This document shows positions 23,041-34,300 of a DNA stretch of 64,000 bases, in pieces. Both the position numbers and the translations under genes were made by a program. Every line of letters begins with the position of its first letter. Within the stretch, counting starts at the first letter, position 1. Under the pieces are notes generated by a model. That model was not told where the DNA came from. It was given only the letters and a program-made list of their open reading frames with translations, and ran no database searches. This DNA is from Klebsormidium nitens (lineage: Eukaryota > Streptophyta > Klebsormidiophyceae > Klebsormidiales > Klebsormidiaceae), in NCBI GenBank assembly GCA_000708835.1, contig DF236993.1, positions 124,001 through 188,000 of the forward strand, written 5' to 3'.

Positions 23041-25879
23041 ATGGCATCCGGCGCATCAGCCTTCGAGTTTGCCTTCAACAACAAGGCCTTTTCTGATAGA
23101 GTGCTTCTCTTGGAGCTGGACGCTTCGTCCTCCGGAATCGAGGAGGACCTGCAAGAAGAAGCAACAGGATTACCTGAAGCAACGGGGGCGCACAACGATA
23201 CTGCTCCCCGCAGAAGAAGAAAACGGAAGGGACGTGATGAAACTGAGGCTTCTGCAACAAACGATGAACGGATCATAGGTTTGTGGTTCACCCCCACTTT
23301 AGCTTCAGGCAAGAGAGACTCAAATTGTTGTCAAAGAAAATTCTAGAATGAAGGGCGTTCCGATCCGTTACTGATCGCTTTCTACTGTTCAGTTTACAGT
23401 GATTTTTAGACATCGCATTGAGATAAAAAGCTGAATAGAAGCGTTTTAATCTTGAATAAAAACGTGGTGCAGGACAAAACCATGAGCAAGAGGTCAAGCT
23501 GGGAGGAATTATATGAGTTCTCAAAATTCTCGAGCATCTGTAGTGTGGTTGAAAAAGGATCCTTCTGTGCGATGCGATGATTACTTGTTTATTGAGGTTC
23601 TGTATCTTTCTATGATGTGCTTACCTTGGTTCCAAGCTCCAAGCACCTTAATAGCAGGCTAGAGCTTTGATTATACAAGCCTGTGCTTTACTGTCTGCTT
23701 GGCTGAAAGGGTTCAATCAGGAGGTGCAGAAAAGGTGACTCTTACGAGTAGGACCGGCCCAGACGGAGTGGCCAGGAAGGAGCTGTTTGTATCTTCAGCC
23801 ATCCTGGCGGGCAAATCGGAGTACTTTCGCCAGGCAAGCTTGGATCTTGGCCCCATTTGATGTTTTCTCGTGCTCAATCGGGATTCTGTACAAAAGGATG
23901 CGCGAGAGCTTCTGAGACGTACTCTCTTTTGGATGCGTATTGCAAGCCAAGGCGTATGCAGCTCAAAGAATCCCATCCGGTTGTCGATCAGAAATCAGTC
24001 TCGCAATTTATCGCAATTTATTCTGTCTATGTTCAGGAAATACAAAGGTCACTTCGCGATTAAAATGACAGAAGCGCAGTGTTTGATCTACCAGAAGCAG
24101 CAATCAGGGGTCAGAATAGAAGTAACCGAGAAGTAATAGCAGTACACGCGGATTTTTGATGCAGTTTTGAAGACCTCCTGTAAGCCTGAACAATTTAATC
24201 GAATGTCATAGTCCATGACGAATCCTGAAGCTCAGGGCGTCGCTCACTTATGAAGATTGGTAATTGCAGCTGTTTTCAAACGGGATGAAGGAGTCCGAGG
24301 AGAAGGAGCTCATCATCAAGCTTGCTGCAAAAGGTATGTTCCGTATGGAAGAAAATTCCCCCTGTTTTACAACAATCTGTAAACAAGAATGCAAATTCCC
24401 TAGTTCTTGCTTCTTGAACTTGCAAGCTCTGCTTTCGGACCGTGTGCAAAAGAAAGCATATGAAGGTTTGTCGATCAATGTGGCCGCTTTGGTCGTTATA
24501 TCCATCGACTTGGTGCTAAGAGTTTCTTCTATCCTCCATGTTCTACTGCCCTCCTGATTTCTTGCTGCTTTCACGAAGACACAAGGATCTCTTACAGCTA
24601 CCAACCACAGGCACATGAAGACCTTTGTATTTTTTTTCTGCACGATTCACCGCAATGACTCTTGAACATTGAAGTGCCTGCGACATTTCTAGAGTTTCGA
24701 GATTGAACAGTCGCAGAAGTCAATCATCCGTTTTGTACAGAGGAGGACGCCTTCGTTGACGCCATCCGCTTCATCTTCTGCGGCCACGTGGCATCCAAGT
24801 CCGTCATCGAGCTCATTCGCCTCATCCTAGTTGCTGACCGCTTCGAGATCCCCTCATGCGTCCAAGGCGCGTGCGACGCGCTCGCCGGAGGGGTGCTGCA
24901 GGCCCAGAAAGGATCCCCCTGGGGCGTCGTAAAGTGCCTACTCGCGCTGCCGGATAGCGTCCGAACGCACAAGACGGTGTCCGAACTCCTGGTGAAGGCA
25001 CAAAAGCTCATGTCAGAGTACTACAAAGATTTTCAAGCCCGCGCGGCCGCGCCGGGGGGACTGTCCGAGCTGTCCGAAGCCGGGCTGCAAATGGTCCTAG
25101 CGTCCGACGATCTGGAGGTGGAGTCCGAAGCGGACGTCTTCGATGCCGTGTGCGCGTGGGTGCGCGCACGCTTCAAGGACGCAGACACGCGGGCGGCCGC
25201 GATGGCGCAGCTCGCGCCGTTCGTCCGCTTCGCCTGGATTCCGCCGGAAAAGCTGGAGGAGTATTTCAAATCGGACGAGATGCAGAGCGACGCGTGTCAG
25301 AAGCTCCTCACGGAGGCTCTGCTGTTCCGATGCTCGCCCAAGGACGCGCGGGCGCGCCTAGTGGAGCGCGCGCATGACGATAGGCGCTTCATCCGCCGGG
25401 GCTCAACCCTGGCAGTCGAGCACTTGCCTGCAAGAATTTGTTGGGACGATTCCGCTGCCTTCTTCGTCGAGCTTCCGGAGGACTCCCTGCCCGCGCACCG
25501 GAGCGGCGCGTCCGTATTCACTGAGGAGCTGTTCTTTGAGGGACAACCGTACCAAGTGGAATTCTTGCGGAGTATTGGTCAAACATTGGGCGCCTTTTTG
25601 CATGTTCTCAAAAAGGTGCCCCGGTCACAGCTGCCGACCATGAAGATCGAGTGCCTGCATGGATTTCCTGGAGTCGACCCGCAATGGTCCCTTGCATCCT
25701 GCACGCCACCCGCGTTCGGTTCCGCGAACCGTTATGGCAGCGACGACATACTTCAGACGATCGGGTGGAGATTCAACTCAATCGCGTGGAGATTCGGCTC
25801 AGGCGGTTGGCAGATCTTCAGAGGGGAGGGTCGTGACAAGGTAGCATCCATCAGGATTGCTCTAAGTAGGAATGGCTAA
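23041..25879 (+). CDS. BTB/POZ-BACK domain protein, POB1/LRB type (copy 1)
   Basis: Members of this family are substrate adaptors of CUL3 E3 ubiquitin ligases; Arabidopsis POB1/LRB proteins act in light signalling. Exons 23041-23278, 23730-23833, 24270-24333 and 24741-25879 join in phase to 514 codons. Exon 1 encodes FEFAFNNKAFSDRVLLLEL and a basic RRRRKRKGRDE segment, matching the POB1 N-terminus; exons 2-4 encode the BTB domain (LFVSSAILAGKSEYFRQLFS, NGMKESEEKELIIKL, FIFCGHV) ; exon 4 adds the BACK domain (GLQMVLASDDLEVESEADVF) and a C-terminal beta region. The donor after 23833 is GC (cag|gcaagc) where the sister gene has GT. Sits head-to-tail with copy 2, about 0.8 kb apart. Confidence 0.93.
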
Positions 25880-26709
25880 AAGATTCACCGACAATAACGA
25901 AACCGTATCAGAAGGTCACGTTGGTTTCTTGCTGTCTCGGTCGATGAAAGCGAAACTAGGTATCGACCGTCTTTGCCCTGGAGACGCGCTTTAAGCAGCG
26001 AGTATTGCATTTGGCGGGGCGGCCTCTTCTTGACAAATCGATTTGATTGAGCTTGCTCATGAAAAAACTTTCCTGCCTCGCTTGAGACGCGGTACAATCG
26101 GAACCGTGGTGGTTGCAACTTACATGGCCTCTTAATCAAACTCCACGGGCAGAATGACGTATGGATCAAATATGTAGTGCGGCTCAGGACGGCAATAGTG
26201 AGCGCCACTTACAAAACGGAGTCTCTTGTTCCTTCTCTGCAACTGTGTGCAAATACACCACTAGAATCTGGTTACATCATTGACTTTGATGAACGTTTCA
26301 CGTTTAAGATGCCAAAATACTGCAACACTGAAAGTATATGGATCACCCATGGGCGCTCATTAAGGTCAACCGACGTGCAAATGGATCCACCAGGCTCACA
26401 TGGTGCAGGCACGGCTACTTGCAACGTCAAACGACTTGTGCTTAAGCCCAAGGCAGGATAACGTGAGCTTACTGGTAGTTGCATCAGTTGCGCCGATGTC
26501 AGGCCTTGATGAGTATCAAGGCATCTACCTAGATCTAAAACTGCTTCTGCCTGGGGCGGCGGGCAGCCAGGCGCGGCCGCGGGCCCAAAACCCCGAATTT
26601 TTTTCAGACATGTGGCCGCTGACCGCGGCTTGCCCGCGTCTGGCCACTCAACGATCCGATCAGTCGACTGTTGTTGACCAGGCTCGCATAACGTTGCACT
26701 GTACCTACA

Positions 26710-29700
26710 ATGGCGTCTGGCGCATCGGGCTACGAGTTTGCGTTCGACAATGAGACATTTTCTGACAGGGTGCTTTTACTGGAGCTTGAAGCTTCATGCT
26801 TCGGAAATGAGGAAGAAGAAGAAGCGCCAGGTGCTGTTGGAGCAACATGCGATGCACCTCGGAGGAAAAGGAAATGGAAGGGAGGCGATGACAACGAGGC
26901 GTCTCTAACATATGATGAACAAATTGTAGGTTAGCATTCATCTGCAAGGGATGACGGAAGGCTTCAGCATGAACAGCTCTTTTGATACTTCTTCCAACTG
27001 TTCTTGTCGTCTAAGAGTAAGCAAAGTTGAAAGCACCCCTTCATGCATTTGCGATGCTGAATAGAAGCACCTGATAGCACCTTATAGCACCTTGCTTTTG
27101 AACAAAGCTTAATAGAAAAGCTTGAGCAAGAAGTCAAATTAAGAGAACACATGTGACGGTGTCAAGAGTCTCCAACATACTGCAACGTGCTTTCAGAGTG
27201 ATCCCCGATGCTATGGAGGAAGACTCGATCTTGTTTGATCACCAAAACTTCGATCCTGTAGTAGTCGAATTTCATGCTGAGCCTTATGTCAAATGGCTGA
27301 AAATCCTCTCAGATTCATACCGAAGTCTTCAACTTGGCTTGTGGGAAATGAATTTGTTGATTCTTGGAGTGATGCAGTACTGGAGGCGCTTTGCAATCCT
27401 GTACTTCGCCTCTTCGTGACATCCATGACTCTTGGTTCTGCTGTTAAGAAGCAAGGGGGTTAGCTCAGCGTACTTAAAAGGACATTTATGGTAGACGAGG
27501 CATAGTAACCTCTGGCAGCAAGACCAATCCGGTTCAAATGAGGTGTCCTTTTCAACAAGCAAACACCGTCCAATCCTGAGGAGGGGTCCTTTCCACAGAT
27601 CAAGCTTGAGGCCAAGCAAAAGCGCCCTAACTGCAGAAGAGACCTCTTAAGAGCTTGGGAAACCAAGTTATTTCAGATTGAAGATGCGTAGACTGTCTCC
27701 CTGACTGAACTGGTTTAATTGATGTGTAGAGAAAGTTAACCTGTCCAGTAAGACAGGCGCAGATGGAGTGGAAAGGAAGCAGCTGTTCGTGTCTTCAGCA
27801 ATCCTGGCGAGCAACTCGGAATACTTTCGCCAGGTGCGTTTCACTTTCTGCAAGGTCATTACCGTGGCTTTGTGCATCTGTCCACGGGTTGGATGCATGA
27901 GATAGTCTCCAAGACGTGCTCTTGATCATCCTGTTTATATTAAGCGGCGTTGAGTGCAGTGCATGGATTAGCAAGCGTGTTGCCCTTCGAAGAAGGAGTG
28001 TCTTCTCACTCGCTTCACGTTCAAAGAACAACGTAAAACAAGAAAGGAGGATGACAGCGAGTGAATGGCTACAAGCTCCATAAAAATAAGGAAGACAAAG
28101 TTTTCTTTGCTGTCTCAAGGAGCTCTTGGGGGCTGTCTAACAGTCGTAAGGTCGAGTGAGAGAAGCAAACGGAACATGTTTCGAAAGTATATGCATATTC
28201 TTAAAGAGGGCGTCGTGGGACATGTCCCACCTCCGGCGACAGAAAGGCCCGTACATAGCTGTTTTGGTCGCTCAATGCCCATGACAACATACTTTTGGCA
28301 GCGACACCGCAGGTGGTGCCCATGCCATGAAGTCGCCGCGGAGCCACATGGGGTATACCTAGTCTGACGCCCTCTTTAAGAGAACCTTGTATTTCCCTCA
28401 ATTGGAGCATGACAATTTCAACGACTCGCTTGATCCTCAATGCTTTGATTGTCTCCGGCAACTGCAGCTGTTTTCGAACGGGATGAGAGAGTCGGAGGAA
28501 AAGGAGCTCATCATCAAGCTTGCCGCAAAAGGTATGCACAGTCTTTCGGTGCCTATTTCCCCCTGTTCACTAATACCTGACATGATAATCGAGTGCTTTA
28601 TCTACAGATCAGATCTGGAGGCTCTCCTTTAACACCTTGTGCGAAGCACTTACTGCCAAAGGCGTTGTCTTTTCGAAAGGCTTTGAGCCTTTCAACCGTT
28701 GAGGTGGCAAAGACTGACTGTCGGATCGATCTTTATGTCCTACCCAGTCCTACGGCCCTTCTAACTGCTTGCTGCTTCTGACAAATCGGACACGAAGATC
28801 CTTAACTATTAAGTGCCACAAGCCGTTTCTCAAATCGCTTAGCTGTATCTCTACGTGGAGATGCTGAACCGTGTCACAGCAAGGAAACTGATCTATCAAA
28901 ATGCCTACTGCGAATCTGCTTCCTGGGAGATTGCCGCAGACCCAAATCTCAATCGTCCGTCCGCAGAGGAACAAGCCTTCATCGACGCCGTCCGGTTCAT
29001 CTTCTGCGGCCACGTGGCATCCAAATCCGCCCTCGACCTCATCCGCCTCATCCTAGTTGCCGATCGCTTCGGTATCCCGTCCTGCATCCAAGCCGCGTGT
29101 GACGCACTCGCTGGGGGGATGCTGCAGGCCCAGAAAGGATCCCCCTGGGACATTGTAAAGTGCCTTCTAGCGCTGCCGGACAGTGTCCGAACGCACAAGA
29201 CGGTGTCCGAACTCCTGGACCAGGGGCAGAAGCTGATGGCCGAGTTTTACAAAGACTTTCAAGAGCGCGCGCGCGCGCCGGGAGGGCTGTCCGAATTGTC
29301 CGAAGCCGGGCTGCAAATGGTGCTAGCGTCCGACGACCTGGAGGTGGAGTCCGAAACGGACGTCTTCAACGCCGTGCGCGCGTGGGTGCGCGCACGGTTC
29401 AAGGACGCGGACACGCGGGCGGCCGCGATGGCACAGCTCGCGCCGAACGTCCGCTTCCCCTGGATTCCGCCGGAAAAGCTGGAGGGGTACATTGGAATGG
29501 ACGAGATGCAGACCGAGACGTGTCAGAAGCTCCTCACGGAGGCTCTGCTCTTCCGCTCCCTGCCTGAGGACACGCGCGCGCGCTTGATGTCGGAGCGCGC
29601 GCGCGATGGTAGGCGCTTCATCCGTCGAGGCTCCACCCTGGCAGTCGAGAGCTTGCCTGCGAAGTTTCATTGGGACGACCTCAAAACCTTCTTCGTCCTG

Positions 29701-30120
29701 CTTCCGGAGAGTTCCCTGCCCGCAGGCCCGAGCGAAGCGTCCGTCTTCACAGAGGAGTTTTTCTTTGAGGGGAATCCGTATCAGGTGGAATTTGTGCGCA
29801 GTACTGATCGCAAGTTGGGCGCGTTTCTGCATGTTCTCAAAAAGCTGCGCCGGTCACAGCTGCCCAACATGAAAACCGTGTGCCTGCATGCCTGTCCCGG
29901 AGACGAAGAGACCTGGTGCCCAGCACTCTGTGCGGCACCCACGTCCGGAACCACAGATCGTTATGGTAACGACGACATACTTCGGAGAATCCCGTGGACC
30001 TTTCCGATGGCCGAAGACGAATTTGATCAGGAGGGGGATATCTTTAGAGGGGAGGGTTCTCAGAAAGTAGCATCAATCACCTTTGCTTTGACCAGGAAGC
30101 AGCTACTTCTAAACTACTAA
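26710..30120 (+). CDS. BTB/POZ-BACK domain protein, POB1/LRB type (copy 2)
   Basis: Tandem paralogue of the preceding gene with the same four-exon structure: 26710-26929, 27730-27833, 28468-28531, 28967-30120, giving 513 codons. The second and third exons have identical lengths (104 and 64 bp) in both copies. Exon 1 encodes YEFAFDNETFSDRVLLLELE, an acidic EEEEE run and a basic segment; the BTB core (SSAILASNSEYFRQLFSNGM) and the BACK core (GLQMVLASDDLEVESETDVF) follow. The introns have diverged strongly while exons remain alike, so the duplication is not very recent. All donors are GT here. An unspliced open frame also runs from 28855 into exon 4, but the acceptor at 28966 and the phase match the paralogue. 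Confidence 0.93.
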
Positions 30121-31322
30121 GGCTTAATAAGGGGAGCCTAGTCAATGGGACCGTCCAAGTCGGCCGTATATCAAGTCACGTATCCTCTTTAAAATCAGAC
30201 TTTGGGCCTTAATCAGAGCCGTTGCGACTGTCTCTTGAATCGTGCCTACGTAGACATCGCTTCGACTTCACTTCCTAGTCAGACGCGCCAGCTTGATATA
30301 GTTAGTAACCCTTTTGATTTTTCAAATGGTCGTCGCAAAATACTCGCCGGCCTTGCAAATATCGACGGTTGCTAGACACCGTAGGGTAGTTTGTGTGCCA
30401 CCTTGCAGCTACAGCCCATATCTAACTTGCATACGTTGCTGATTGCCAAGAACTTGCCACATGAGCAAGTAATGATGCGCGTCGTATGTTGACACGGCTA
30501 TTGACTCAATGATCCATGCAATTAAAGTTACCAAACTACCGTCTGCCGATCTACATACACAGATCGATGAATGGCCTGGGACAATTCACCACAATACGTT
30601 GAATGCGGATGTGCGTATACACATGCACCACTCTAATTGAAAATGGCGAGCACCGACTTCGATCAGCCGCACGCATACCAGTATTGTTTCTCCGTATTTC
30701 AGCATGTATCAGAAGAGGAGGAACCCTATGGCATTCCGACGTCTTCACAAGATCCGCGCGGCAAGTGCGTCGGATGCTTAAGAGCAACGGTTTTGAACTG
30801 GCGGCTGACTTGAGACCCGCCAATTCATAGGTTCAAGTCATATCGCGACTACTCCATCGGGTCTACGAACGCCGCCGGGAGCCCTGTCAGGTTTGCTGCT
30901 CCTTTGCGCTGACGAGACCGGTCCCTTCTTCTGTTGGGCGTCAACTGCACAGAAGGGACATACCAGGGACTGCTTTTCAATTGAAGGTCTCAAAGAACCA
31001 TTTCACCTACTATGAGGAAAAGCTTCATGTGACTACAAGTGATATACTGAGTGGCTTGTAGCGGGCTCTCCTTGACCCTCAACCTTTCGGCGAACCGCAG
31101 GAAACAGCGCTTACAAGATGCGGAAACCTATCGAGCGTGGTGTGACGAATGTTTGTTGCCACGATCACCCAAAAGGTGTTGTCAGATGTTCCACAGAAAT
31201 GATGCAGTGCCAGACCTCTGCAAGGAGACTTGAGCTTCGCATAAAACCTATGCGATATTATCCGCAAGCTTGGAAAAGAAAGATTCGCTACAGGAAGAAA
31301 AGCTTAAATACCAGAACCAAAT
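30121..31322. other. intergenic, convergent 3' ends
   Basis: Between the stop of BTB copy 2 (plus) and the stop of the THUMP methyltransferase (minus). I see no coding match or strong repeat. Confidence 0.5.
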
Positions 31323-34300
31323 CTACAGAAAGCTTACTCGGGGCTTGACGACCACCTCAACTTCCGTCCGTTGCAGAATGTGGACATCGACCAGGATGCC
31401 CTGCAGAGGTTCGGACAGGGGTGATTAGAGCGTCCAAATCACGGGTTGGGTCCGAAAGGAGGTCCATCGTTCAGACGTTTCTGTAAACGTGAGAAGAAGG
31501 TTCTATTGCAACCGGCAGCAGTGATTTACCTAGACCGTATTACCACGTAGCAACGGCCGTTTGAACGTGAGCGGTGAACGCGCTGTGCGGTCAACGTTCA
31601 GCCGCGGCGCGCGGCTCTCGCAGTGGCCTTGTTTCTATGAAAGTTAAAGGATGTTGGAAACGGCAGTAACGCTGGAAAGTCGGATGTACGTCCAAGGATA
31701 AGCTCATGGCTGAGCACTTGCGGCGTAAGACTGGCATCACAGTCCGACGACATTTAACGGCAGGGCAATCATTGCAGGTGCAGGGGGTCCACTGCAACAA
31801 AATTCGATCTGGGCACTTGATAACCCATAAGTCGACGGATTTCCGGGAGATCACAGTCGGGGGTACAAAAGCGCACCTCCATGTCTATCGAAAACGTCTT
31901 TTCCAGGAGGAAGAAGTCTCTGGTTGGTACGCGCTTCAGGTCAGCCCGCACTTTGCGCCCTTGGCACAGCAGCACGGCCCGCCCTGAAGGAAGAAGCATG
32001 CATTTCCCAAGCTTGAGATGGAATGACAGGAGCTACTGACGGAATCCGTAGGTTGTGAGAGGCCGCCAAAAAGTAGAAGTGCTGCGAGCTTAAGGGCCTG
32101 ACATGGTGAAACAGATGACCAGTCACAGTCAAGGAGGGAGAAAACTGAGATGACACTCAGGCGGGAAGACCACCTGGACTGCGGTTTCGACGTCGAGTGG
32201 CCGTCGTAGAAAGTCCAAGCAACAGCACTTCAGATAGGTGCAGCTTGCGACGACGCTGACGTTCGAAAAGCTCTTCCACGTAGTCTGACGGTTTGACTTT
32301 CAGAAGGTTTCAGCACATTCAATCGAAGCTGACGTTGCGCGCTTCCCGGATAAGATTCAGAGACTGGTTGAGGGCGAGATACCAAGCTTACGGTAAAAGA
32401 TTAAGAATCTGGTTTGAAGCTGGGTTGCTGGGCTGCCGGTCATTGGTTCAAACCGGATTTGAAGAAGACTCCTGCCTGCTAACCAGTCAAGTTAAGCAGG
32501 TGATTTCATACTAGGGTTGGCCTTACCAGTCCCAGGCACCAGCACTCGGGCAATCTCCTTCAGGACCGACGGGAAGACGTTGTTACGCTCTTTCGGGGAA
32601 CCTGGATGGAATCAGACCGTGGTCAATACTTCGTCTTGTTACAGAACGTTACCCCGGTCACTGACCAACGGCAAACTCGTTAATGACACAGCACGAGAGG
32701 AGAAATGTGTTCTCTGGAACGGTGCATCCCTACCCGACATCGGGTGCAGAACGCTTGTCAAGAGCACGGTAATCCGTCTGGCTAGAGAATTTCGTTTGAC
32801 TACTTCAACGACTCGGCTGCTTGACAAGATGTCAGAATTATAAGCTGACTGGTGTATTTGACTGCGTCTGAAAATCTTGGCTGCCCTAGAGAATCTTCTT
32901 ATGTCGCTGTTCACGTCCCTTGCATCAGCTGGGCCACTCACAACCCCGTTTCAAAAGGTTTTGATTCATCGTTGTTGGTCACATGTTAGCTGGACCCAAT
33001 GGGTTGTGCACAAATTGATCTGCTCACTTATGTGCGTGTCACTAGGGCCTTCACGTTTCAGGGCTACGAGAAACCACAAGACGATATCTTTTCTCTGCGT
33101 GTTAACACGGCCTCCAGACTTTACATTCGTGAAAGATGTGACAAACGAAGGAGCGGTCAAGCGGGATGTGTTTCGGCGAACAAGCCGGTCCCTCACCGCA
33201 CAGGATGCCGAAGGGCATGTCCGATATGACGCGGTCCACCGTCCGGTCGCGCCACGGCAGGCGCGTCGCGTCCCATCGGATGACGTCACACGGCCCGGGC
33301 CTTCCTCCTGGGGATCAAGCGACGGAACTTATGAGACGGGGCAAATAAGAAACGGGTGGCCAGCAGCCTTAAACGTCCCGTCCGCTCTGTGCTTGCAGAC
33401 TGTCGACCAAAGCTGCCGCGTGCACAACCGCATCGGGTGTGAATAGCCCCTTCAGGGAGTCCAGGTGTTAAGAGTGCAAAACAATATTGTTCTATCAGAC
33501 GTAAGTAGAGGGGATTGAATGCCATCTGCCGCTGGGGAAACTTCAAAGGACCTCGTCCTCAAAGCCTTGAGCGCCCATGAAAAACCGGTCAGCATCGGGG
33601 TGAAAAAGAATTGGTGAATTTGACCCCGATTTGGCCGGAGACGGTGTTGGAGGGGGTGACGTGGCGAGGTGCCGAGTTTTGGTCTTAGGCATCGTTTGAC
33701 TGGTCGTGGTGTCGTTAAACCACCTCAAATCCTCAAAAGCTTGCCACGTCATCACCTCCAACAAAGTCCTCAATCTTGGTCCAGAAACTACTAGTGCTGC
33801 TTGACCTTGCTCAGATTGCAGGACGGGAATGCGATGGGGACGTCAGCACCTTGCTGCCCGGCCGCCAAGTTGCGCCCCGCCTTTGCGACGGCGTCCTCGA
33901 GTAGCTCCCCCGCAAAGGCGGCGATCGAAGGTCCGTAGAAGTCGGCGGCTTCCAAAGGGATTGTTCCGCAACCGCAGCTGTAACACGACTACGTATGTTT
34001 ATCTATGTCGTCTTGACAAGCAGCGCTTTAAGACGCCGTCGGAAGCTTCCATCACACCACAGCGTTTGATACTCCGACGTATGCGAGAGCGAGCAGGGAG
34101 GGCTTCGAATGTTTTCACCGTGAGAAGCAGCTTTTGAAGACGCCGTCTGGAGCCATATGGAATCATAAAAAGAGGTTTAGAGAAAGAGCAGGGGGGGTTT
34201 GGTGTAATTCAACCCTGAGAAGCAGCCGTTCAAGACTCGTCTGGATCTAGCCGGATTGGAAGAACGGAAAAAGCAGGGAACACTCACATTGGAAGCTGAG

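Noticed and set aside
27452-27545. Possible tRNA gene (ttagctcagc as A box, ccggttcaaat as B box)
   Set aside because: Box spacing is plausible but the acceptor and T stems do not pair; it also lies within a BTB gene intron.
30770-30850. Possible tRNA gene (aggttcaagtca B-box-like)
   Set aside because: No convincing cloverleaf stems could be drawn.
32420-32470. Hairpin with ggttcaaacc word
   Set aside because: A short ccggt...accgg hairpin only; no A box at the right distance.
32877-33446. Plus-strand open frame of 189 codons
   Set aside because: Antisense to a well-supported methyltransferase exon that carries the SDMPFG motif.
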